A DNA stretch of 13,091 nt from CAZCVI01 sp964502145. GTDB taxonomy: Bacteria; Acidobacteriota; Aminicenantia; UBA2199. The DNA is taken from contig CAZCVI010000133.1 of assembly GCA_964502145.1 (NCBI GenBank), positions 1-13,091 of the forward strand. The letters run 5' to 3'. The translations under genes were made by a program, and so were the position numbers. Every line of letters begins with the position of its first letter. Positions within the stretch are counted from its first letter, which is position 1. Of this stretch, positions 7,298 to 13,091 are shown one piece after another. Under the pieces are notes generated by a model. The model was given only the letters and a program-made list of their open reading frames with translations, had not been told where the DNA came from and made no database searches.

Positions 7298-7301
7298 ACC
7301 T

Positions 7302-8372
7302 ATGAGTGATGATAAATTGTTTGAAGAGTACATGGAAGAAAAAAAAGGCGGTTTGGCTGGTCTCTTGAAAACCCCCAAGGGATGGTTGATTTTCTTTTCC
7401 ATCATCGCCGGTATTATTCTATTGGCGTTATTTTACAAAACTGCGGTTCTGGATGTGATGAGTAGCGACGAGGTGAAGAATTCCATTCAAGTGGTCTGGA
7501 CTGACACCAAATGGGTGGACAAAGAAGTCACGCCCCAAGAAGTGAAGATCGTGCCAACTATCCGCCTAAAGATTAAAAACGTGGGCAAACAACCATTACA
7601 ATACATGGACATGGAAGCTGTATTCGAACAAGAAGACACGGGCACTGTTTTTAGCGATGGCATGGTCCGACTTTTTAAAGAACCACTGCAACCCGGCGAA
7701 ACCAGCCAGGAAATAGTGATCAAATCCCATTTTGGCTACACGGCCACGTCCAGAGCGGCCTTTGTAACCAACAAGCAGGAATGGAAACCGCTCCAAGCGA
7801 AATTATTTGCCCGCGCTAAAGGGTCTTCCCTGGTTCGTTTCGGTGAACTCTATCCGATCGCGCAACAAATCGAGGGCTACGATGATCAGAAAAATATCGA
7901 GGCGGAAAAACCCAGTGAATATGCCAATCCCATCACCGTGGCTCTGGCCCGTTCCATCCAGGTAGTTAACCAAGAATCCCAATGGGTCGATAAAGCTCCT
8001 GGTGCGGCTGTCACTATTATTGTCCCGTCGATCACGGTCACACTCAAAAATGTCGCGGACAAACCTCTGGAAAACGTGATGATCAAGGGCATTTTTATGT
8101 ACGAGGATACGGGTGAAGTGTTGAGCGAGGGCGTTTCTGAGGGCATAAGTAAAGCTCTGGCCCCAGGTGATACTGGGAAGCCGATTACAGTTAAAGCTGA
8201 TTTCGGCTATTCGGCGACATCCAAAGAAGCCTTCGTGTACAACAATGAAAAATGGAAACGCCTCAAAGTCAGACTGTTTGCTAAAAGCAAAGAGTCCAAT
8301 GATGCCTTGTTAGGCACCTATGTCATCAGCCAAAAAATCCAGGGTATTATCGTCCAATACAAAACTAAATAA
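7302..8372 (+). CDS. Membrane-anchored protein with two tandem copies of a beta-rich domain
   Basis: I do not recognise a named family for this 356-residue protein. Residues 1-27 are polar and cytoplasmic; ~28-47 are a single membrane helix (WLIFFSIIAGIILLALF). The rest should be outside the membrane. It consists of two clearly homologous units of ~133 residues: 61-193 and 218-350. Both open with SIQVV, then WVDK, a beta-strand with LKIKNVG or LTLKNVA, an acidic EDTG turn, PGET or PGDT, then FGYTATSRAAFV or FGYSATSKEAFV, and a W-K-L-LFA(R/K)-K end. The pattern of alternating strands with N-(V/A)-G/D-K-PL resembles Ig-like FxLYD/DUF2393-type extracellular domains (inference). No enzyme motif or signal cleavage site is seen. 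The gene has its own promoter and 11-bp repeat array upstream, and lies 80 bp before a receiver gene on the same strand. Confidence 0.8.
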   Translation: MSDDKLFEEYMEEKKGGLAGLLKTPKGWLIFFSIIAGIILLALFYKTAVLDVMSSDEVKNSIQVVWTDTKWVDKEVTPQEVKIVPTIRLKIKNVGKQPLQYMDMEAVFEQEDTGTVFSDGMVRLFKEPLQPGETSQEIVIKSHFGYTATSRAAFVTNKQEWKPLQAKLFARAKGSSLVRFGELYPIAQQIEGYDDQKNIEAEKPSEYANPITVALARSIQVVNQESQWVDKAPGAAVTIIVPSITVTLKNVADKPLENVMIKGIFMYEDTGEVLSEGVSEGISKALAPGDTGKPITVKADFGYSATSKEAFVYNNEKWKRLKVRLFAKSKESNDALLGTYVISQKIQGIIVQYKTK

Positions 8373-8452
8373 TAACTGGTTTGGGCAGCATTTCGAGGCG
8401 TTAAAAACAAAAAAGAGGCAGTTTTGTTTAAGGCGATTTAAGGCAATTTATC

Positions 8453-8881
8453 ATGAATGACAGCGACCAGTATTTAAATACCAGTAAACTTGCCAGTCTG
8501 GACAATATCAAAAGGGAGTGCTCAGTACTTCTGATTGACGATGAAATGGTGATCCGCGAGATTGGCGATGAGATGTTGCAATCCCTGGGTTTTTCATGTA
8601 TCACTGCCCAGGATGGCCCCGAGGGTATCGCGATATACAAGGAAAACAGGGACAAAATTGCACTGGTTATTCTGGACGTGGAAATGCCAGGCCTCTCTGG
8701 CGATAAAGTCTATGACCGCTTAAAAGAAATCAATCCGGCTATTAAAATTCTGATTGCCAGCGGTTATTCCAAGCACCACCTGGAAGCCAATTTTTTCAAA
8801 CAAAAACTGGACCATTATATGCCCAAACCATTTCAAATGGATCAACTGGTCCAAAAACTGCACTATCTTTTGACTTGCTAA
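8453..8881 (+). CDS. Stand-alone CheY-like response regulator receiver
   Basis: The 142-residue protein is a single receiver domain with no output domain, preceded by ~23 extra residues. The phosphorylation site is Asp75 (VILDVEMPG). Asp29 and Asp30 (LLIDDE) form the metal-binding acidic pocket, Ser103 (ASGYS) is the switch Ser/Thr, and Lys125-Pro-Phe (MPKPF) is the conserved lysine loop. All catalytic residues are present, so it should be phosphorylated by a histidine kinase, but none is encoded in the window. As with other single-domain regulators it would act by protein contact or in a phosphorelay. The ribosome binding site is weak (TAAGG, ~10 bp upstream). It lies 80 bp after the duplicated-domain gene and 38 bp before pgi on the same strand, so co-transcription with pgi is likely, though a functional link is unproven. 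Confidence 0.93.
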   Translation: MNDSDQYLNTSKLASLDNIKRECSVLLIDDEMVIREIGDEMLQSLGFSCITAQDGPEGIAIYKENRDKIALVILDVEMPGLSGDKVYDRLKEINPAIKILIASGYSKHHLEANFFKQKLDHYMPKPFQMDQLVQKLHYLLTC

Positions 8882-8907
8882 TCAAACCCGCGCCAGTATC
8901 AACCATT

Positions 8908-8916
8908 AGAGGAGGA
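8908..8916 (+). promoter_or_regulatory. Ribosome binding site deciding the pgi start
   Basis: AGAGGAGGA ends 3 bp before the ATG at 8920. An open frame runs back to 8875, overlapping the receiver gene, but its upstream ATG has no such site, so the 8920 start is preferred. Confidence 0.85.
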
Positions 8917-8919
8917 AAC

Positions 8920-10575
8920 ATGTACAAAAATAACCGCAGCCAATTAACCGCTATGCCTGAATGGCACGCACTAACCCGCCATTACGATGCATTAAAGCCA
9001 TTGCATTTGCGGGAACTCTTTGCCCGCGACCCACAACGGAGTGAAACCTTCACGCTGGTTGCGGGGGATATCTGCTACGATTATTCCAAACAGCGCATCA
9101 CTGCCGAAACAATGGCACTATTGCTGAAACTGGCGCATGCGTGCGGATTAAAAGAGGAGATTGAAGCGATGTTCGCGGGGGAAAAAATCAACGCCACGGA
9201 AAAACGCGCGGTGCTCCATGTGGCACTACGAAACAGAAGCGGAAAACCTATCTTTTGCGACGGTATAAATGTGATGCCCCGGGTGAAGGCGGTGCTGCAT
9301 AAAATGAAAGTGTTCAGCGATGAGGTCAGAAGCGGACAATGGCTGGGGTTATCGGGGAAACGGATCAAAAACGTGGTGAATATCGGCATTGGTGGCTCAG
9401 ACTTGGGACCACTGATGGTAACAAAAGCACTGCAATTCTATTCGTTGCGTGAGCTACGGTTTTTCTTTGTCTCCAATGTCGATGCCTCGGATATCGTGGA
9501 AACGTTGCGGGAACTGGACCCGGAAGAAACGCTTTTTATTATCGCCTCCAAGACCTTCACCACGCAGGAGACATTGACCAATGCACTCTATGCCCGGAAA
9601 TGGATGGCCGCTCATTATAAAATCACGCCCAAGCAAGCGCAAGCGGCCACGGCGCGTCATTTTGTCGCGTTGTCCACCAATAGCAGTGCGGTGACTGCTT
9701 TTGGAATTGATGCCAAGAATATGTTCGAGTTTTGGGATTGGGTGGGCGGTCGGTATTCGTTAACTTCTGCCATTGGGTTGTCGATCATGATCGCCATTGG
9801 CAGTGATAAATTCAGCCAATTATTGAAGGGGTTCCATGCCATGGACACTCATTTTCGCACCGCCCCCTTTGAAACCAACATCCCGGTGATCATGGCGTTG
9901 TTGGGCGTATGGTATCGCCATTTTTTTAATGCCCAGAGCCATGCCATATTACCTTACGACCATTATTTAAGACGCTTTCCCGCTTATTTCCAGCAGGGTG
10001 ATATGGAATCCAATGGAAAATCGGTTAATCGTGATGGTTTGCCAGTGAATTATGAAACCGGGCCGATTATCTGGGGAGAACCGGGAACCAATGGGCAGCA
10101 TGCTTTCTTTCAAATGATTCACCAGGGCACCTCGTTAATTCCCTGTGATTTTATTGGCTTTGCCCAATCGTTGAATCCTACTGGTGATTTTCATCACAAG
10201 TTAATGGCCAATTTCTTTGCCCAAACCGAAGCTCTGGCTTTCGGGAAAACCAGGGACGAATTAGTGGCTGAAAAGGTCCCGGAGTCTTTGATTCCCTTTA
10301 AAACCTTTCCGGGGAACAAGCCAACTTCGACTATTTTGGTGAAAAAGTTGACCCCGTTTACTTTGGGCCAATTAATCGCCATGTATGAGCACAAGATATT
10401 CACGCAGGGGATTATCTGGAATATTTACTCCTTTGATCAATGGGGTGTAGAATTAGGCAAGACACTGGCGCAACAGATTTTACCGGAGTTGCACAAAGGG
10501 TATAATCAGCCGCTGAAGCATGATAGTTCTACCACTAATCTGATTGCCTGTTTCAAGAAATTCCAGAAACGGTAA
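8920..10575 (+). CDS. pgi: Glucose-6-phosphate isomerase
   Basis: The 551-residue cytoplasmic enzyme interconverts glucose 6-phosphate and fructose 6-phosphate in glycolysis and gluconeogenesis. Its length matches the long (E. coli/eukaryote type, ~550) class. Both family signatures are present: WVGGRYSLTSAIG from residue 274 and the C-terminal IIWNIYSFDQWGVELGK at 498-514. The catalytic residues are all visible: Glu363 in QGDMESNGK, His394 in GTNGQHAFF, and Lys514. The sugar-phosphate binding loop NIGIGGSDLGP is intact, as is SKTFTTQET. The start is set by the strong ribosome binding site at 8908. It follows the receiver gene by 38 bp and converges on the ankyrin gene with only 31 bp between stops; no clear hairpin terminator is seen there. 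Fructose 6-phosphate from this step also feeds the sedoheptulose 7-phosphate that GmhA uses. Confidence 0.97.
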   Translation: MYKNNRSQLTAMPEWHALTRHYDALKPLHLRELFARDPQRSETFTLVAGDICYDYSKQRITAETMALLLKLAHACGLKEEIEAMFAGEKINATEKRAVLHVALRNRSGKPIFCDGINVMPRVKAVLHKMKVFSDEVRSGQWLGLSGKRIKNVVNIGIGGSDLGPLMVTKALQFYSLRELRFFFVSNVDASDIVETLRELDPEETLFIIASKTFTTQETLTNALYARKWMAAHYKITPKQAQAATARHFVALSTNSSAVTAFGIDAKNMFEFWDWVGGRYSLTSAIGLSIMIAIGSDKFSQLLKGFHAMDTHFRTAPFETNIPVIMALLGVWYRHFFNAQSHAILPYDHYLRRFPAYFQQGDMESNGKSVNRDGLPVNYETGPIIWGEPGTNGQHAFFQMIHQGTSLIPCDFIGFAQSLNPTGDFHHKLMANFFAQTEALAFGKTRDELVAEKVPESLIPFKTFPGNKPTSTILVKKLTPFTLGQLIAMYEHKIFTQGIIWNIYSFDQWGVELGKTLAQQILPELHKGYNQPLKHDSSTTNLIACFKKFQKR

Positions 10576-10606
10576 GAAGAGTGTGACCGTGAATCCAGTC
10601 CTGCTG

Positions 10607-12562
10607 TTAGGTCGTGGCTTTCTTTATGATCTCGACGACAGCGTAATGATGGTTCTCCTCCGCGATAGTTTGTGCTGTATACCCGTTATTGGTGCGAATC
10701 AAGTGGTCGGCACCTGCATCCAGAAGTAGTTTTACAATATCTTTATGTCCTTCGTTGGCTGCCCAGATCAAGGGGGTCACGCCGCTTTGATTTCGCACAT
10801 CCAGTTTAGCATCGCGGGCAATAAGCAGGCGGACAATATTATAGTGACCAATTTTGGCCGCATTCATCAGTGCCGTGGCACCACCACTGCTAACTTGATT
10901 GAGCGCTATGCCGCGTTGAATTAAAAAATCCACGAGGTCGACTTGTTCGCGGGCACACTCGCAAGCCGTCATCAAGGCATTAAACTCTCTTCCATCTTTG
11001 GCATTGACATCTATTCCAGCCAAAATAAGTTGGAAACAAAGTGCTTTATGCCCAAGAAACGCGCCGATTATTAATGCCGTGGCTTGGTCCTGATTGCGGA
11101 TGTTGATCGATACTCCTTTTTCCAACAATTCCTTGATATGAGGCCAATCGCCTTTTTCTACTGCTTTAAAAAACGGTTCTCGCAGAGTCGTGTCGGAAGT
11201 TTCCTTTTGAACAAGAGGTTGCAGGTGGTTCATTTCCCCATCCAAAACCGATTTAATCCATTTGCCATGTCCTCCCAGTTCCAGGTTGGCGCCTTTGTCG
11301 ATCAAGAGCTCCAGAATTTCCCCGTGATTCTCTACCGCTGCAATCATTAAGGGGGTCCACAGATTCACATTCTGGGCATTCACATCCGCGCCCGCCAGGA
11401 CAAGCAATTCCACTACCTCGCGGTGACCGTGTCGGACAGCCATGCTCAGGGCAGTATTGCCATCATAATCATCCAAGTCAATATCCGCTCCAGAGGCAAT
11501 TAATAGTTCCACGATTTCCCTGAGTCCCGTTTTGGCCGCTAGCATCAACATTGTCGTACCGTCTTGTTTGCGGGTATTGATATCAAAGCCACTCTCTACT
11601 AACTCCTTGATTGTTTCAGCGCTGCCAGTGAGCGCAATAGCGACAATATCATCTTTTTCCTTGATTTTGGCTTCTATCAGGCTGATCACAGTGGCTTGTT
11701 TTTTATTTTTGGCCACATCCAGCGGTGATTCGTCCTTGTTATTGCACGAAAACACATCTGCGCCGTAAGTAATTAAAGTCTCTACAATTCCCGCGTACCC
11801 TTTTTCAGCCGCCAATATTAACGGTGTATTGCCATCCTGGTTTTTAGCCAAGATATCCGGCTTTTGATCCAGCAGTAGTTGCGCGATTTCTTCTTGGCCC
11901 AGAGCCAGTGCCGAGGTAAGCGGTGTGTTCCGGTTGGCATCTTTCATATTCACATCCGCACCCCGCGCGATCAATGTTTTGACAATCGTAGTAAACCCTT
12001 TCGTCACGGCCAGATGGAGGGGTGTTTTTCCTTTTTGATTTTTCACGTTCGTAGCCGCGCCTTTTTGCAAGAACAAGCGGGCCAATTCCTCGTGCCCCTG
12101 TTTTAGTGCCAGTAGTAGCGGTGTTTCGCCATGGTTATTCTTCGCATCAAATGGCACACCCTTTGCCAGTAGCCATTCAACACCCTTGGCATAGCCGTTA
12201 GAAACGGCCAGATGTAACGGTTGGTTGGCGTTCTTGTCTTTACAGTCGAGGTTGGCGCCTTTGGAGAGCAAAAATTCAAACACCTCGTCATGTTTGTTTT
12301 TCAAGGCTATTAATAATGGTGATTCGCCATTATTATCTGTCATGTCGATTTCCGCGCCATTCTCTATCAGTACTTGGACCATTTTCAAGTACCCTTTTTC
12401 CACTGCTATCATCAATGCCGTTCGCCCTGCTTGTTCCCCGGACAATCGTACATTCACATCCACTGCCGCTGCCAACCCCAAAAAGCCGGGCTTCAAGAAC
12501 GTGATGGCTTTCTCCGGTAAATTATTTAAAACAGCCTCAAAAAATTTTTCCTGTCTGGCCAT
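10607..12562 (-). CDS. Large cytoplasmic ankyrin-repeat protein
   Basis: This 651-residue protein is almost entirely ankyrin repeats, about 18 of ~33 residues, with the typical TPL-x-x-A-x-x-G-H-x-x-(I/V)-x-x-L-(I/L)-x-x-GA-(D/N) pattern. No signal peptide or membrane segment precedes them (MARQEKFFEAV...), so it should be cytoplasmic. Three repeats look like N-terminal caps (FFEAVLNN near residue 7, IVAIALTGSAETI near 309, FFKAVEKGDW near 463), suggesting three joined modules. A poorly matching stretch of ~25 residues (GKWIKSVLDGEMNHLQPL) separates the second and third. Ankyrin arrays bind other proteins; there is no sign of an effector domain or enzyme. The start is supported by AGGAGG 3 bp before the ATG. 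It converges on pgi. In free-living bacteria such proteins are often of unknown role; a host-directed function is possible but not shown. Confidence 0.93.
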   Translation of the reverse strand: MARQEKFFEAVLNNLPEKAITFLKPGFLGLAAAVDVNVRLSGEQAGRTALMIAVEKGYLKMVQVLIENGAEIDMTDNNGESPLLIALKNKHDEVFEFLLSKGANLDCKDKNANQPLHLAVSNGYAKGVEWLLAKGVPFDAKNNHGETPLLLALKQGHEELARLFLQKGAATNVKNQKGKTPLHLAVTKGFTTIVKTLIARGADVNMKDANRNTPLTSALALGQEEIAQLLLDQKPDILAKNQDGNTPLILAAEKGYAGIVETLITYGADVFSCNNKDESPLDVAKNKKQATVISLIEAKIKEKDDIVAIALTGSAETIKELVESGFDINTRKQDGTTMLMLAAKTGLREIVELLIASGADIDLDDYDGNTALSMAVRHGHREVVELLVLAGADVNAQNVNLWTPLMIAAVENHGEILELLIDKGANLELGGHGKWIKSVLDGEMNHLQPLVQKETSDTTLREPFFKAVEKGDWPHIKELLEKGVSINIRNQDQATALIIGAFLGHKALCFQLILAGIDVNAKDGREFNALMTACECAREQVDLVDFLIQRGIALNQVSSGGATALMNAAKIGHYNIVRLLIARDAKLDVRNQSGVTPLIWAANEGHKDIVKLLLDAGADHLIRTNNGYTAQTIAEENHHYAVVEIIKKATT

Positions 12563-12565
12563 GAA

Positions 12566-12572
12566 TCCTCCT
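12566..12572 (-). promoter_or_regulatory. Ribosome binding site of the ankyrin gene
   Basis: AGGAGGA on the minus strand ends 3 bp before the ATG at 12562. It fixes the start of the ankyrin gene. Confidence 0.8.
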
Positions 12573-12594
12573 GATGGTTAAAATTCAAAGTGCT

Positions 12595-12624
12595 ATTATA
12601 CACCTTTCCTATGTCACATTTCAA
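12595..12624 (-). promoter_or_regulatory. Sigma70-type promoter of the ankyrin gene
   Basis: On the minus strand TTGAAA (12619-12624) is followed after 18 bp by a perfect TATAAT (12595-12600). Transcription would begin near 12588, giving a leader of about 26 bases that carries the ribosome binding site. This is the best promoter match in the window. Confidence 0.75.
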
Positions 12625-12699
12625 TGAGGAGCAATCTCTTTTTTCTTTTTATTTCCCCCGGGCACTATAAGATGGGAAGCATTAGAGGAATAAAGAAAT

Positions 12700-12738
12700 C
12701 CACAGATTACGCAGATTAAAATGATTGACACTGATTAA
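12700..12738. repeat. Degenerate GATTA-type intergenic repeat
   Basis: Bases 12700-12738 contain CACAGATTAC, GCAGATTAAA, ATGATTGACA and CTGATTAAA, four loosely repeated ~9-10-bp units around GATT. From memory, similar CAGATTACGCAGATTA-type strings occur between genes in many unrelated bacterial genomes; their function is unknown to me. It sits 18 bp from the inverted repeat to its right. Confidence 0.55.
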
Positions 12739-12755
12739 AAAAGAAAAAAAACTTC

Positions 12756-12853
12756 CCCACGAATTACACGAATTAACACGAATGGTGATGAGTTAAAAAA
12801 AGAAAATAAATCTTTTTTCGCGAGAATTCGTGTTAATTCGTGTAATTCGTGGG
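12756..12853. repeat. Perfect 28-bp inverted repeat with 42-bp spacer
   Basis: Bases 12756-12783 are the exact reverse complement of 12826-12853. Each arm itself contains three short tandem units of ACGAATTA type. The arms could pair into a long hairpin around a 42-base loop. On the minus strand the hairpin is followed by eight T residues (12744-12751), as in a terminator for whatever gene ends at 12870. On the plus strand it lies upstream of nothing intact. It may be a terminator, a non-autonomous repeat (MITE- or REP-like), or both. Confidence 0.85.
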
Positions 12854-12869
12854 CAAAAAATCTTTTTCT

Positions 12870-13058
12870 TTACCCCCGGAACATATTCACAAAGATATGA
12901 TACAGCACGGTCTCTTTATTATTCCGATTATGAAGGGTGCGGGTCAAACGGATGTCTGTATATGGGGTGGTTTCGTCTTGGGGAACTCCTTTATCCAATC
13001 GCTTATATTTATAATCTATCTGTGGTAAATACTTCCAAGAAACTCGCCCGAAGTGGGA
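12870..13058 (-). pseudogene. Possible C-terminal remnant of a broken gene
   Basis: A 62-codon stretch, read on the minus strand, is open from just after an in-frame TAA (13059-13061) to a TAA at 12870-12872. Its translation has a protein-like mix of residues (for example KYLPQIDYKYKRLDKG and ending LYHIFVNMFRG). It has no ATG start near its beginning and no ribosome binding site there. A neighbouring frame stays open through 13021-13087 and could be the continuation before a frameshift. It ends 17 bp before the large inverted repeat, as a gene before its terminator would. I recognise no family. It may also be a chance open frame; the window ends before this can be settled. Confidence 0.3.
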
Positions 13059-13091
13059 TTAAAAATGTTTCGTTATTGGGCCTCCTTCAGG

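Larger units (their letters stand above)
7030..7301. other. Intergenic region between the gdhA terminator and the duplicated-domain gene
   Basis: After the terminator there are about 80 bp of featureless AT-rich DNA. Then come a promoter (7113-7141), an 11-bp tandem repeat array (7142-7207) and a ~95-base leader to the ATG at 7302. A second, weaker promoter-like pair (TTGCAT 7233-7238 and TTTAAT 7255-7260, 16 bp apart) lies downstream of the repeats. Confidence 0.6.

Noticed and set aside
8405..8429. AAACAAAA/TTTTGTTT inverted repeat before the receiver gene as a terminator
   Set aside because: The 8-bp stem has only one G-C pair and is not followed by a clean T run, so it is unlikely to stop transcription.
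12897..13031. A 44-codon plus-strand ORF near the right end
   Set aside because: No ribosome binding site and it is antisense to a more protein-like minus-strand frame; likely chance.

Overview
The window reads as a chromosomal segment of a Gram-negative bacterium with moderate GC in genes and very AT-rich intergenic spacers. Evidence for a Gram-negative is a phosphoheptose isomerase (GmhA-type, LPS heptose synthesis) co-transcribed with a membrane-anchored penicillin-binding transpeptidase. The species cannot be fixed from sequence alone. The TolB-like plus TPR protein, the Rpn-type nuclease with KG-rich repeats and the short intergenic repeats would fit a less-studied phylum (an Acidobacteriota/Aminicenantes-like lineage is one guess, low confidence). 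No phage, plasmid, CRISPR, rRNA or tRNA feature was seen.

Left part (1-5239), all on the minus strand. An Rpn/PD-(D/E)XK recombination-promoting nuclease (106-1158) has its own promoter and a predicted leaderless start. Upstream of it in the same direction lies a tightly packed three-gene unit, read right to left: gmhA (4643-5239), a transpeptidase-only PBP with an unusual N-terminal half (2911-4635), and a membrane-anchored TolB-like/TPR protein (1299-2906). The gaps are 7 and 4 bp, so this is almost certainly one operon concerned with the cell envelope.

Centre (5240-8372). A 367-bp AT-rich divergent spacer separates the envelope operon from gdhA (glutamate dehydrogenase, 5607-6965), which ends in a clear intrinsic terminator. 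Then comes a promoter followed immediately by six 11-bp tandem repeats, which lead into a membrane-anchored protein made of two tandem copies of one ~133-residue domain (7302-8372).

Right part (8373-13091). A stand-alone CheY-like receiver (8453-8881) sits 38 bp upstream of pgi (glucose-6-phosphate isomerase, 8920-10575). Converging on pgi is a 651-residue all-ankyrin protein (10607-12562) with a good promoter. The last 500 bp hold no intact gene. They contain a degenerate GATT-rich repeat, a perfect 28-bp inverted repeat built of ACGAATTA-type units, and a 62-codon open stretch on the minus strand that looks like the damaged C-terminal end of another gene.

Most of the content is housekeeping (gmhA, gdhA, pgi). 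The less ordinary items are the composite PBP in an LPS/TPR operon, the phased 11-bp repeat array at a promoter with its duplicated-domain protein, and the in-frame 12-bp coding minisatellites in two genes. I found no convincing new defence or mobile system.
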